The notes: generated from the letters alone by a model not told the origin. Counted from the stretch's first letter, positions 23,403 to 34,797 are shown. The stretch: DNA of 64,000 nt from Bemisia tabaci (GCF_918797505.1 NC_092799.1:27528382-27592381); one strand, 5' to 3'. Numbers and translations: made by a program.

Positions 23403-25235
23403 AAACTAATCGATAATAGTGTTCCAGTCACCTCTCCAGCGGAAATTGATAAAGAGACTGAACTATTAGTGGAAAAAATTAAAAAAAGTGCAATTGCAAA
23501 TACTCCTGTTGCAGTACATAACTCCCGCCCCTATTCAATCCCTAAAGAACTTTTAAATTTAATCAGAAAGAAAAGAAAAGCACACAGAAAGGCAGTTAAT
23601 TCTGGATTTCCAGAGGGTAAATGTCACTTCAACCGCCTAAATAAAATTGTTAAAAAACAAACCCAAGAATTTCTTAATTTCGAATTTCAAAATTTTATAG
23701 AATCTCTCTCTCTCTCTTACGGCTGACAAAAACTATTCCCTGTGGGCAGCCACAAATTATTTAAAGCGACCTAAACAATTGAAATTCCCTATAAGGAAAA
23801 AAAATTACACATGGGCAATTTCGGATGCTGTAAAAGCAGAAATATTGGCAGATCACTTTGAAAATGCCTTCAAACCCCATAGTGACATGAATTATGAATC
23901 CTCCTCTGAATCATAGGAATCATCCATTGATGGTTCAGTCTCTGACCCGCAAACGCAGGGCGAAATGTCAGCATTGAAACCCCGAAAAAAGGTCAAGAAA
24001 ATATAAAGGTCCAGTTAAGATAAAGACCATTACTCCCTCTGAACTTCTGAAAGAAATTAAGGGTAAAATCAAGGTTAAAAAGGCTCTGGCTTTGATAAAG
24101 TTTCGGGTTTAATCCTGAAAAACCTTCCAAAGAAGGCAATTAAAGACAAGAATTTAATCATAGATGCTCAATTTGGGTTCAGAGCACAACATTCAACAGT
24201 AGACCAACTTCATAGAGTCACTAAATTTATTGAAGATTCCCTTGAGAAGGGGAATACTGTGTAGCGGTTTTTCTTGACGTAGCGCAAGCATTTGATCGTG
24301 TTTAGCACGAGCGTCTCGTCGAGAAGCTATATAAAATGCTCCCTTGCAATCATGTGGAGCTCCTCTCCCCTTTCTTGTCAGGAAGAAAATTTACAGTACG
24401 TTATGAAAACTCAGTCTCAAGCTTCAGACGGATGGAGGCGAGAGTTTCGCAGGGCTCCTGTCTTTCTCCTCTTCTCTACTCTCTCTTTACTACAGACATC
24501 CCACAGTCTGGGAGGGGGGAAAGTTGGGCATTTACGCAGACGACACTCTCGTGTTATCTTCGTCCAAAGTTACAGGGAGGCACGACAAAATGCACAATTG
24601 CATTTAAATAAATTTAATCGCTGGATGGAAGAGAGAAAACAAAATTAAACGCAACTAAGTCGGTCGAAGTTGTTTTCACGAACAGACCGTTTAGTCACAT
24701 CCCTCTTCTCTTAGGAGACATTGAAATTCCGAATGACAAAATTGCAAAATATCTCACCCTCCATCTGGATTCCAGGCTCAGATGGGGTACCCACAATAAG
24801 AGAAAAGTCGCTCAACTGCGACTGAAATGCTCCAATATGCGGTGGCTCTTGGGTCGCAAATCTAGGCTTTCACTTCAACTAAAGCTGCTTCTCTACAAGT
24901 CAATGTTGGGACCGGTTTGGAGTTATGGTTGCCAATTGTGGGGTTGTGCAGCCAAGTCAAATTTAGATAAAATTGAAGTCATACAGATGAAGATACTCAG
25001 AAGTATTGTTAGAGCACGTTGGTATGAGAGGAATGCTGATATTCGCGCTGACCTCAATATTGACCCTGTAGAGAACTACATCATCAAGATGTACTCTGCA
25101 TATGAATTTAGATTGGATCGGCATGTCAACCAAGAAGCGCTTGCGCTCTTGAAATGGGACCAATGTAGTCGCAAGTTGAAAAGACGTAGGCCCTATGAGC
25201 TTGGAATTCAGGGTTTTTCAAAAATTTTCCCATAA
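23403..25235 (+). mobile_element. Jockey-clade non-LTR retrotransposon pseudogene
   Basis: Pieces of a Jockey-type reverse transcriptase ORF lie in order but in shifting frames. They are: the linker after the endonuclease (IPKELLNLIRKKRKAHRKA, about 23540-23600); DAQFGFRAQHSTVDQLHRVT (24167-24230); VFLDVAQAFDRV with a stop just after it (24268-24302); a VSQGSCLSPLLYSLF motif (24445-24490); and the C-terminal part at 24837-25235 with GPVWSYGCQLWGCAAKSN. In-frame stops and frameshifts are frequent. The central fingers region before DAQFGFR is deleted and no endonuclease is present. The element is dead and 5'-truncated. Confidence 0.85.
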
Positions 25236-26084
25236 AAACAGTGTGCCTCCCCGTACCTTCGGACGGATCAGGGGTTCCTCGACCTTTGACCAGTCACGGT
25301 CGTTCACAGTTTTTTTAATACAAAAAAAGAAAAAAGACGAACAAAGTTAAACCAAAAAGACATTTTTATCATGAATTAATATGTACTTTTAATCTCCTCA
25401 TTATTTCGAGGGTTAAATAATTTGGTAACAATAGTTAGTTAAAATTAAAATGCATTGTATTGAAAGTTAAAATTTAATTGTGTAATATAGTTCTAAGTTA
25501 CTGACTTAAGTTAAAATAAGCTTTTAAAGTCACCAAAGATGTCTATAAGTGTAATAATTCTACAAATTTATCTTGTGTACTGATAGAAAAAAAAAAAAAA
25601 ACCAATATCATTTATTCTAAAGATTGTTTGTGAACGTATGATAACTATACCACTTTTATCGATTTAATTAAATGATATCCTTTATCACTCAAAGATATTC
25701 TAAATATTATAAGTAAAAAAGTCAAACCAGAAAGGGCAAAATAATATTTACAAAGCGTAAATTCGTACAATAATGTCGAGCTGACAATTCTTCACTACTT
25801 AAACTGCAAATCTTGTGAAAGAAGAATTTTCATATCTAAAAAATATGGCAATATTTGGAAAATTAGGATTAATTAATTTTCAACAATTTGGAATTTAGTT
25901 GAGATAATGATTTAAAATGCCTATAATCCATTATATTGAATTTTTATGGTAATGCCGCATCATAATGTCGTATAATATATGGCAACGATTCATGTTCTAC
26001 TGATTATTGATTATTGTGAGCTTAATTCTGTTTTCTAACTCCGCTTATGGTTGAGGTGTTCATTTCTAGCTGGTCCCAAGCCCA
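25236..26084. other. AT-rich spacer
   Basis: This is the 3' untranslated tail of the Jockey-like element followed by AT-rich DNA. A short poly(A) run occurs near 25588-25601. No gene is seen. Confidence 0.4.
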
Positions 26085-26240
26085 GATAAAGGAGGAGGGT
26101 TGTGCGTAGGGCTAGCAATCCTACCACGTAAAAAAACCCTAGCTACAAAAAGAATAACGATGCCTCGGTACACATGGAATCGACCAAATGAGTATGGATC
26201 AGCGGATAAAAAGAAAAATGGTAAAGACAAAGAAATTTCA

Positions 26241-27103
26241 ATGGCAACCTGGAACGTGAGAACAATGAAGTAAGCGGGAAAAATGATGGAGATAGCAAGC
26301 GAAATGGGAAAGTATAACATCGACGTGATGGCCTTGCAGGAAATCTGATGGCAAGGTGAAGGCAAGTTCGACAAGCCTGAACTTAGCATGATATATAGCG
26401 GAACAATCGAGAATACCGGTCAATTTGGAACAGGTTTTATGCTGTCAAGAAAAGCAAGGAAATGCCTGCTTGGATATGAGAATATCAACGAAAGATCTGC
26501 AAAATTAGAATGAAGGGGAAATTCAGAAATATGACAGTGATATCAGTGCATGCTCCAACCGAAGAAAGGGATGAAGTTGAAAAGGAAAGCTTCTACGACA
26601 TACTGGAAGAAGTATGGACCAGAGTAAGTTACCATGACCTCTTATTGGTAATGGGCGACTTCAACGCCAAAATTGGCAAAATGGAAGATCAGAAACAAGT
26701 GGCAAGACACTATACACTACACGAAAGGTGTAACGACAACGGGAATATGACAGCACAGTTTGCAGCACGGAATAAACTCTATATCAGAAGCACATCGTTC
26801 CCACACAAGAAAATACATCTCGGGACATGGAAAATTCCAGGCAGCGAGGAAGTTAATCAAATAGATCATGTGCTAGTATCAGCAAGGCACCGATCATCGA
26901 TGATGGATGTAAGAAGCTGCAGAGGGCCAAACTGTAATTCTGACAATTTCTTCGTGAAAGTCAAGGTTCGAGAAAGAATTGCCAATGCAATGAAAACAAG
27001 TATGCCAAAGACAAGGGAAGGGGAAAATGAAAACTTCAACAAGAACAAGGAGGCACGTGAGCATTACCAGGCAGGGCTGGCAAGAAAACTAAAGAAAGAC
27101 TAA
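26241..27103 (+). pseudogene. RTE endonuclease region
   Basis: The frame begins MATWNVRTMK, followed by a stop. WNVRTM is the first conserved block of the APE-type endonuclease of RTE elements. Further blocks are ALQEI-stop-WQG (26331-26355), ISVHAPTEERDEVEKESFY (26531 onward) and LLVMGDFNAKIGK (26643-26680), with the catalytic D-F-N motif. A later IDHVLVS block, the usual second catalytic Asp-His, is present near 26862. Two stops and one frameshift interrupt it. Confidence 0.85.
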
Positions 27104-27161
27104 AGAAAAAGAAAAGGCTAAAGAAATCACCAGAAGTGGAAGATATAGTCGAACACCAGAA

Positions 27162-29201
27162 GTGAAAGATAACCCAGCCCCAGATGTATGGGCTAAAATG
27201 GAGACTGCAATAAAGGAAGAAGCTGAGGAGACAACCGGTGAGAAAAGGAGATGCAGAAACACAGAACGGTTTGACGAGGAATGTGCGAGGGCTGTTCGAG
27301 AAAAAAACGAGGCGAAAGAAAAAATGCTGCAAAAGTCAACGAGAGGTTGTGTAGACAAATACCAACAACTAAGATAGAAAGCAAACAAACTACCCAGGAA
27401 GAAAAAGAGACAGGCGGTAAGACAACAAATAGAAGAGATAGAACAGCTAAGCAAACAGAATGACAGTAGAAAATTTTATGCTGCAATGAGCAAAATGAGA
27501 AGTGGGTTTCAGCCTATGGCAAACGGGTGCGAAAACAAGGAAGGGCGCTTAGTTGCAGAAGAAAGGAAAATCCTCGAGGGATGGGCAGAACATTTCAAAG
27601 AGCTGCTGTCCGAGAAAAGTAGTGAAAAAAGACCGGAAACAGAAGAGGAGAAAAACGAAGAAAGACAAGATGACTTCAATGAAATACCGACTAGAGAGGA
27701 GGTCGCGGAAAGAATAAGGAAACTCAAGAACAACAAGGCACCAGGAGAAGATGGAATAACAGCCGAGTTACTGAAGAATGGGGGAGAGGCACTGATAAAC
27801 GAAATGCACAAGTTAATCGAATTAATATGGACATCAGAGGAAATGCCAGCTAAATGGAGTATTGGAACCATCTGCCCCATTTTCAAAAAGGAAGATAAAT
27901 TCGAATGTAAGAATTATAGAGGAATCACTCTACTGAGCGTGGCATATAAAATATTATCCTCTCTGATAAATGAGAGACTCAAGAAAATTGTTGAGAAGGA
28001 AATTGGCGAATACCAGTGTGGATTTAGAGCAGGGAGAGTCACATCAGACCAACTCTTTATAATCAGACAAGTCATGGAAAAGTGTTTTGAATACGGAATA
28101 GATCTCCATCTGCTGTTTGTCGATTTTAAAGAAGCTTTCGACAGCGTTGACAGGAAGGAACTGGAAAAAGCGCTGAAGGAACTACAATTACCAGAAAAAC
28201 TCGTTCGATTGGTAATAATGATTATGAGTGATACAAAGGCGAAGGTGAAGATTGGATACAACAAGTGTGAAGTATTCGATTTTAATAAACGTGTAAAAAA
28301 GGGAGATGGACTATCAGGCATCCTTTTCCTAGTGGCATTGCATCTAGCTGTAAAACATACCGATCAAAGGGGAACAATATTCAACAAGTCCAGTCAGATA
28401 TGCGCATATGCAGGCGATATAGCGCTAATAGCGCGCACGAAAGAGAGATTAATTGAAATTTACAAAGAATTAGAGAAGAGAGCCAAAAACTTGGGCCTGA
28501 TAGTGAATGTCTGCAAGACCAAGTATATGATATTGTCAAAATCAGAAGTGAGAAGGAAACCGTACAATCTGTTCATAGACCAGAAGGAATTTGAAGGCGT
28601 CGAAAAATTCAAGTATCTTGGCAATATGTTGGATAACGAAGCAAAAACAACGACAGCAATTAAAGACAGGATACAGGTTGGAAACCGAGCCTATTATGCA
28701 AACCTGAAGAAGCTAAAGAGCAAACTGTTGTCCAGGAGAACAAAGATGCATATTTACAAAACATTAATAAGGCCAGTAGTAACGTATGGTGGTGAAACCT
28801 GGACCATGACAGAAGGGGACCAGCACATGCTGAGGGGATTTGAACGAAAAATTATTCGAAGAATCTATGGAGCGGTGAAAATCAACGAAGAATGGCGAAT
28901 TAGGAGCAATGAAGAAATAGAAATGATCCTAGAAAATGAAGACATCGTAAGGTTTATCAAATCGCAAAGGCTGAGCTGGCTAGGTCATGTACAAAGAATG
29001 AAAGAAGAAAGGATGCCGAAGAAGGTGCTGAAAGCTTCAGTATTGTCAGCAAGAAAGAGAGGAAGACCTGGGCTTCGGTGGCTAGACGGAATTGAGCAAG
29101 ACCTGAAGAAAATGCAAATAAAAGGATGGAGTGTAAAAATCAAAGATAGAGGGATGTGGAGAGGGATTGTTATGGAGGCCAAAGCCCACCCGGGGCTGTA
29201 G
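27162..29201 (+). pseudogene. RTE reverse transcriptase region
   Basis: The segment up to 27377 and the 571-codon frame from 27486 are in the same reading frame, separated by one TAG. Counting from 27486, RT blocks appear in order: NNKAPGEDGITAELL (about 81), GTICPIFKKEDKFECKNYRG (about 126), QCGFRAGRVTSDQLF, LLFVDFKEAFDSVDR, a damaged KKGDGLSGILF (usually QGDGLSPLLF) and ICAYAGDIALI, where the second catalytic Asp of YADD is Gly. The C-terminus has the usual RLSWLGHVQRM and RKRGRPGLRWLD blocks. The long open frame suggests recent insertion, but the active-site change makes it catalytically dead. Confidence 0.9.
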
Positions 29202-29239
29202 CGCCGCTAGTAAATAAGTAAGTAAGTAAGAATTCTGTT

Positions 29240-29640
29240 TTCTCCGATTGTATGTTTCATACGTGTGAAGTACGTACGGGTCGCTAGTCTTTCATAATGT
29301 TGCAAAGGACAAAATGTGTGGCAAAGCAGATAGTGAAATGAGCAATGCTAAAGTAGGTGGCGAGTGATACATTGGGGGAAGGGGAAGGGGGTTCAGCGTC
29401 AGATTATGGTGGATATGAAGGATAATTAATAAATATTGGACGCAGTAGGTAATGTGTGTAAACCTTAACTATATCAGTGATTATCTAAGTATAAACAAAC
29501 ATATGCAACTTAAACTAAACACTTTTACTCTAAGCCATCCCTAGGGGATTTTTGCGTTTAAATGGCTTAATCAGAGACTACGGTTGCCAGCTCGAAGGGC
29601 TTGCGCCTTCTAAGCCTCCGTAATTCCTCACTAGAAAGGG
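29240..29640. other. Spacer between RTE and RING gene
   Basis: No gene or clear repeat was seen. The minus-strand 3' untranslated region of the RING gene should lie here, but no AATAAA on that strand was found close by. Confidence 0.35.
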
Positions 29641-29670
29641 AGGAAATCAAAACGAACCAGGGAGAGCAAC

Positions 29671-30189
29671 CTAGCTGATGTCCAAAATGACCCCTCCATC
29701 CGGGTTTAGTCGTGCGTTGGCCCATAAGCGTTCAGGTAAAACTAACTTCACAGCTTCAATCTTCTCGGAGAGAGCGGCGATGGACAGCATTTCCAAATTA
29801 TTACTTCTTACGGGTTGTTCTTCATTTGTTCTCGGTCCCTCTTCTTCCTCTCTCCTCTCTGGTCTCACCCAATGTGGAAACTGCCAATTGTTTTCTCTTT
29901 CTTCTTCCTCTCCTTCCTCCGTTTCTTCATCGATAACTTCCCATTTGTAGGTTGGAGGTGGCCGTATTGCTCTATACAGCCCCTCTAATGCCTTATCTTT
30001 TATGTTTCGAGCGAATGATATCCTACAAAAGGGACAGGTTCGCATGCGCTTTCGGCATGGTTCGCAAATTCTATGCCCGTTCCGGCATAACTCGAATGGT
30101 GGCTCTGCTGTGATCAGGCAAATGGGACATTCTACGACTTCATTCCACCTTTTAAGAACCCGTCTCCTGTATGACTGTGGTCGCTGCAT
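29671..30189 (-). CDS. Small RING-finger protein, putative E3 ubiquitin ligase
   Basis: This is an intact 172-codon frame from ATG 30189. Residues 21-55 form a C3HC4-type RING: C21-x2-C24-x10-C35-x3-H39-x2-C42-x2-C45-x6-C52-x2-C55 (CPICL ... CRNGHRICEPC ... CPFC). The spacing and the NGH word resemble the SINA/SIAH type of RING. RINGs recruit E2 enzymes for ubiquitin transfer, so an E3 role is expected. After the RING there is an acidic stretch (EEETEEGEEEERE, about 91-101) and no SIAH zinc fingers or substrate domain, so it is much shorter than SIAH proteins. Upstream on the minus strand, CCTAAC followed by TTTTCTTCGGGAACTGTTTCAG just before the ATG looks like a branch site and acceptor, so a 5' untranslated exon is likely. 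Confidence 0.8.
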   Translation of the reverse strand: MQRPQSYRRRVLKRWNEVVECPICLITAEPPFELCRNGHRICEPCRKRMRTCPFCRISFARNIKDKALEGLYRAIRPPPTYKWEVIDEETEEGEEEERENNWQFPHWVRPERREEEEGPRTNEEQPVRSNNLEMLSIAALSEKIEAVKLVLPERLWANARLNPDGGVILDIS

Positions 30190-30191
30190 GC

Positions 30192-30235
30192 TGAAACAGT
30201 TCCCGAAGAAAACGAGGGTTAGGTTGGCATGAAAC
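30192..30235 (-). promoter_or_regulatory. Probable splice acceptor before RING start codon
   Basis: On the minus strand, AACCTAACCC (branch-like) is followed by a pyrimidine-rich run ending TGTTTCAG, three bases before CATGCAGCG. This suggests the coding exon is preceded by an intron. Confidence 0.45.
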
Positions 30236-30397
30236 TACTGCTAAAATTTTTAGGGAAAGGAGTGGGAGATGGGAGAAGGGGTTTTTGTTTTTTTTCCCTT
30301 TTTTCACGATCTATATTTTTTATAATGGTAAAATGATTTTTGTAGCACAGATCATCAAATGCCAGTGTAGCAGTTAATGCATAATCTGAATGTCTTT

Positions 30398-30985
30398 TCA
30401 GGCCTCGGTACTTAGCATTCGGATCGTTTTCCTTTTTACCGAAGGGAGTTGCAGCCTCGACCTTATCAGGACCAGATTTGTGAAGTTCGTTTTCGGAGGG
30501 GTAGGGGACGAGGGGTTGTCTTGATAGGGCAGGTAGAGGGAAGTCATCCTTTGAGCCAGTCGGAAAGGGAGGATCATCTTGTAAAGGGGGCGGGAGGGAG
30601 AGGTCATCCTTTGAGGGGTTGGGAGGGGCAGAAACCCTTTTTTCTCCATTCTAGAAAGTCAAGGTTAAGGGGACATTATTGGAAACGGGTACAATTTGAT
30701 TACAGGCCTCCTGACCATTCTCGTGGCAGTCATTACCTCAGCCACCCTTACATGCCCATCAGGGTCTGGGAAAATTTTGGTAATTCACCCTCTCTTCCAT
30801 GTGAGCGGGGGTGCCTGCGCATTGTGAATCAAAACTAACGTTCCTTCCCGTATACTTCTGGTAACTTCTAACCACTTGGACCTCTCTTGCAACGTGTGGA
30901 GATTTTTAAAATGCCATCTTCCGCCAAAAGCCTGTGCAAAGAACTCGACGTACGTCCACTGCTGCGAAAAAGGGGGGTTTTCAAT
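30398..30985 (-). mobile_element. Bel/Pao integrase C-terminal remnant
   Basis: On the minus strand, a frame from about 30985 to 30665 reads QQWTYVEFFAQAFGGRWHFK, then LHTLQERSKW, then SIREGTLVLIHNAQAPPLTW, then FPDPDGHVRVAEV and finally VRRPVIKLYPFPI. This is the standard C-terminal module of Bel/Pao integrases (L-Q-x-R-x-K-W ... G-x-L-V-L-I ... N-x-P-P-L-x-W ... G-x-V-R-V ... R-P-V-x-K-L). One TGA interrupts it after WKRG. A Pro/Met-rich frame (30398-30649) follows and may be the pol tail or LTR. No upstream pol or LTR pair was found. Confidence 0.75.
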
Positions 30986-30999
30986 AGCGTACCTCTTTC

Positions 31000-31860
31000 C
31001 GGAAGAGAACTTGGAGAGTTGGAACTGAGTAGAAAAATCTTCAAATTTAAGAACAAATTAAACTTTAATGAGAACTTAGGCACTTAGCAGCATATATAGA
31101 CAATATTGCTTTACCTTTAATGTAAAAAAGTTAATTTAATAGGTAGATAAATTATTTTAATAGTCAAAATGAGACAGTTGTAGTGACAAAGTAATAAATG
31201 GGTACGTAAAAATTTAATTTTTTAGAACAAATTCCTAATTCTAAATTTTTTTTAAGTAGGTAATATCAAATTGGCATACAACGACTGAATTTCAATACAT
31301 CTTGGAAGAGAACCTACGTACTATGAGTTGGGCCGTCCCAACTCTTCCACCAGTGCATTGTCCCAACTCAGACTGGAAGGTCCTTTCGCGTAAATATTGA
31401 TGGTGAGAATTTGAGGTTAGGAATATGGAAGAAAACGCAAAGGGAACTAATGACAGAAGATCTGCCCTTAACATTGGTACAAAAACATCAGCAAAATGTT
31501 TAAATCTCTGAGAACCACACGTCATTTTCTAAAAAAAAAAATACGAGCTTTTAGGCTCCAAAAAAAAAACAATCCCACCTGAAAAGTGCAAAACACGGCC
31601 AATCGCTCCCGGTTCAAGGTTTGTTTACTTGGATGCCTCGGGGTACCACCACACCAAAAATCGACGTTCTGCTACCAGCTGTCATATGAAAAAAACTAAA
31701 CTGCCCCAACTTAAACCCGTCCCAACTCAGCCACATCTCCCCTACTGTCGCATGCGCTAGCCAGCCCCCCGCGCGCATCAAGCTATTCGGATCTAAAAAT
31801 GGTGTCAGCCGCTTTACCGCGTTAAATATTGATGGTCAACGTTCGCCTTTTTCTATCGAA
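31000..31860. repeat. Non-coding stretch with GAGTTGGG/CCCAACTC words
   Basis: No gene is present. Words GAGTTGGG and CCCAACTC face each other near 31325-31375 and recur near 31700-31730. Two A-rich runs at about 31530 and 31562 flank a short stretch. It is a weaker member of the palindrome-word islands. Confidence 0.35.
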
Positions 31861-31863
31861 TCG

Positions 31864-32172
31864 AACACTGCGAGGTCAACGACGCACTGACGAGACCGTG
31901 TATTGTGAATGTAAAAAGCCATTCGAACGAGTTTAAGTTTTTTGATCTGCCCCAAGCAAAACATTATCAGATTCTTAAAGAAAAGTGCTACGTAATTATT
32001 TAAGCGAAGAAAGGAAAAATTTTGTCAATTTAAAGGTATTTCGGGGCTAAAATACCCAAATCACCGGCATTATAAATCCCGTTATATTATTGAATAGAAA
32101 TTGACTCTATATAAATGCAATTGCATTGAGTATGTCTTGATTTTGTCATTTTAAACGTATTTCCATGGCTGA
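31864..32172 (+). repeat. Dispersed repeat family, copy 1
   Basis: This block matches the reverse complement of 36966-37305. Landmarks are ACGCACTGACGAGACCGTGT, GTGAATGTAAAAAGCCATTC, GGGCTAAAATACCCAAATCA and ATTGACTCTATA. A third, more diverged copy in the same orientation lies at about 36290-36425, and the first part alone occurs inverted at 58562-58680. No coding capacity is evident. The family is probably a non-autonomous transposon. Confidence 0.65.
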
Positions 32173-32629
32173 CCAGTTCGGAACTGTTGAAGTTAATTAA
32201 GCTTCAACCTGACTTGTTTTCGTGTTAACAGAGTTCTACATACATTCGCATTGTAATGCTATAAACCCGTGTGAATAAAGTCATATCCACAGCATTATTA
32301 TGAATATTATTATTAAACAAGTGAATAGTTATTCAATAGTTCTGATTATTGCTAAATGTACGCAACAAAATGGTGACCCCGATGTGATTAAAAAAAAATA
32401 ATGAAAAATCTTCTTGAAACTTGTTCTAAAAGAAGTTAACCTAAAAAGTTCTTGTGAAAATTCGACTTTACGGAGTGATGATTTTTTTTGTTCAATAATT
32501 TTCTATGAACATGGTTATGCAAGTTGTCTAGTACCTCCAAACCGTTCATAAAATTTGCTTTGACGATTAATGTGAATTGCGCAAGTGGTCTAGTACCTCC
32601 GTAGTTCATTTAAATTCAGACTTAACCCA

Positions 32630-32800
32630 AGTAGCATTTTGCAACGAAAAAATTGCAATTTAAATGAAATAAAATTTCCAGATGATTTCAACTTTCTTGC
32701 AAGAAAATTGCAATTATTTTACAACATCTGACCCCCTCATTGTAAAAAAGTTGCAATTTTTTTTTTGCAAAGAAATTTCAATATTGACGACCTTTAAATT
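32630..32800. repeat. TTGCAA word island
   Basis: TTGCAA, ATTGCAAT and GTTGCAAT-like words, all self-complementary at the core, recur about every 20-30 bases. A second stretch of the same word lies at 33525-33725, on the far side of the AATATTTT island. Confidence 0.5.
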
Positions 32801-32895
32801 TCAACCCCTAAATTTTCCGGGGAAATTATAATAATTCGAACCCATGCTTACCTAATGTCCTACGACGTTTAGCAGCATAAAATACCGGACGTTCT

Positions 32896-32975
32896 TGAGT
32901 GGGCTTGAACCCGACCCGCGAATGTCATAGCGGAGCACTCTTCCACTACAGGGAGCTGATGATGAGCTGGGTTGA
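32896..32975 (-). repeat. Second tRNA-derived SINE-like unit
   Basis: On the minus strand there is an A-box-like word (CCCTGTAGTGGAAGAG, plus 32938-32954), followed by a B-box (GGGTTCAAGCCC, plus 32901-32912). The sequence differs from the unit at 6289, so it comes from another family or another tRNA. The flanks do not form a proper tRNA cloverleaf. Confidence 0.45.
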
Positions 32976-33173
32976 AATCACGCCTGTTAAGGCTGTTATC
33001 GCATGCATTGCGTCAGTGCGTGGCTCAACATTCATCATAGATTTGATTATCGCCGTTTTTCTCAGGCTTCTTTCTTTTGCCTATTATTTATTTTTTTTCG
33101 TGTTATTCATTTTTTTCATATTTTTTTTGTCTGATTTTTTTTTTTCGATATCACGTAATAGGTACTCACACTA

Positions 33174-33193
33174 AATTTACACCGGTGTAAATT
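33174..33193. repeat. 20-base perfect palindrome
   Basis: AATTTACACCGGTGTAAATT reads the same on both strands. It sits directly at the left edge of the AATATTTT island. Confidence 0.7.
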
Positions 33194-33209
33194 ACACCAC
33201 ATACTAACT

Positions 33210-33450
33210 TGAGAACTTAAAAATATTTTAAAAAAATATTTTTAAAATATTTTCAAAACTTTCTTAAGGAATATTTTGAACATGCATGTTTACAGGCAAT
33301 ATTTTTGAATTATTTTAAAAATATTTTTGTAAACGTTTTCAAAATATTCCTTTAAAATGTTTTAAAAATATTTTAATTACAATATTGCCATGAAAATATT
33401 TTGATAAAGGTGACAATATTTTCAAAATATGTTGGGCTATGTGGGTTAGG
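33210..33450. repeat. AAATATTTT word island
   Basis: AATATTTT/AAAATATT occurs more than ten times in about 240 bases, separated by variable sequence. The core AATATT is its own complement, so many alternative hairpins are possible. It is not a simple tandem repeat, since spacing is irregular. Confidence 0.6.
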
Positions 33451-33779
33451 TGAGACATTTAAGTCGAAAAAACTTTAAGACAACTAGAGAATTGGATGCC
33501 AGGCACATGGCGTGAATTTGTTACAACATGATTGCACCGAAATTGCAGTCTTTATAGTGCCTTGAAAAAGAAGGTTAGGCAACAAGCATAATCTACATTT
33601 CTTGCAAACTTATTGCAATAAAATTGCAACTTTTTAAGCGCCTTCAAATGAACGTATAGGCAACAAGCAAAAATTGCAATCAACTCACAATCCATTGCAA
33701 TGAAATTGCAATCCATGCTACTTGGGAACCTTGCAATTCATAAATCAATTGAAAAATTGATGTGAGTTGCATGGAATAA

Positions 33780-34033
33780 GCATAAATTATCGGAATTCAT
33801 AGTCATTCCAAGATGCATACAATGCATAAATTATCAGAATTCATAGTAATTCCAAGATGCATACAATGCTGAATTATCGGAATTCATAGTAATTCCAAGA
33901 TGCAAACAATGCATAAACCATCGGAATTCATAGTAATTTCAAGATACATACAATGTGTAAATCATCGAAATTCATAGTGATTTCAAAATGTTTACTATGC
34001 ATAAATTATCGAAATCCATAGTAATTTCAAGAC
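33780..34033 (+). repeat. 44-bp minisatellite, about 5.8 units
   Basis: Units start at 33780, 33824, 33868, 33911, 33955 and 33999. Each is 43-44 bases and contains GGAATTCATAGTAATTCCAA or a close variant. Divergence rises from left to right. No coding role is apparent. Confidence 0.8.
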
Positions 34034-34375
34034 AAAGTGTGTATGTACTCCTGTAAAGACTATACACACCTTGTAAATCGAGTTCATGTAATGGTCTTGC
34101 CCCACCATGTCTCACAAAAAGACCTAACTATGTCATATGCGCGAAAGTGCATTTAGGCAAAAAAGACCTATCTAAGCGCGAAAGTGCATTTAGGCATAGA
34201 ATACCAGCGGGTGGACGGAGTGAAGAAAAAAATGAAGCGCAGATGAAAACGAATGAAGCAGAAACCTCAAAAAAAGGACCTATAGAGGAATTGAAATGTG
34301 GAAGGAGAACGTGGAATATCATCTGCCCAGATTTGCGAACTCTATGGAAACATCTTCCGAAACAAGCTCACCTGA

Positions 34376-34797
34376 GGCCTTGTCTCCACGAGCCGTTTCG
34401 CGAGATTTGTCCCAGGGAAAAATCCCACTTAAGAAGTTGGGAAAAATATTGAGTTAATCAATATTTTTCCCGGTACAAAGTATGGTACCTGTACCCATAG
34501 AACCCACTGAGAGAAGAAAAATAAGTGAAAACGAATTTTGCGATATTTTATTCATAACTACATTGTTCATGTTTGTTTCGTTAAAAAATGTGTCTAAATG
34601 TCAATTGAGTGCAGTTATTTTTTTAATCCCGGTCAAATACTTGACTTTAACTAATTTATCTTCCCGCGCAAATTAGTCGCAAGACTACAAAGAGCCCCAT
34701 CCCGTGGAGACGGTAACTGGGAAAAATCCCAGAAGTTTCACTCCTGCGATTCGAACTTGGGAAAAATCCCATGAAATCGTCCAGTGGAGACAAGGCC
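34376..34797. mobile_element. Foldback MITE, Harbinger-like
   Basis: This 422-base element has inverted termini: GGCCTTGTCTCCAC on the left and GTGGAGACAAGGCC on the right, with weaker pairing further in (GGGATTTTTCCCA-type words on both sides). A 3-base TGA flanks both ends (34373-34375, 34798-34800). GGCC-starting ends with 3-base target duplications suggest PIF/Harbinger, though TGA is not the classic target. An internal perfect stem of 14 bases (34439-34452 with 34458-34471, loop GTTAA) reads GGGAAAAATATTGA. No transposase is encoded. Confidence 0.6.

Larger units (their letters stand above)
26085..29232 (+). mobile_element. RTE-clade non-LTR retrotransposon (inactive)
   Basis: This is a nearly full-length RTE-like element with an apurinic-type endonuclease, linker and reverse transcriptase in order. 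It ends in a short GTAA/AAGT tandem tail (about 29210-29230), the typical RTE 3' end. Coding frames are broken by TAA at 26271, TGA at 26346, a frameshift near 26505, a frame change between 27103 and 27162, and TAG at about 27375. The RT active-site motif reads YAGD in place of YADD. It is therefore unable to move on its own. Confidence 0.9.

Noticed and set aside
27036..28321. Minus-strand ORFs over the RTE element
   Set aside because: They are antisense shadows of the plus-strand RTE frames, with no domain of their own.
33780..34033. CRISPR array
   Set aside because: The 44-bp units are contiguous with no unique spacers, and the host is a eukaryote.
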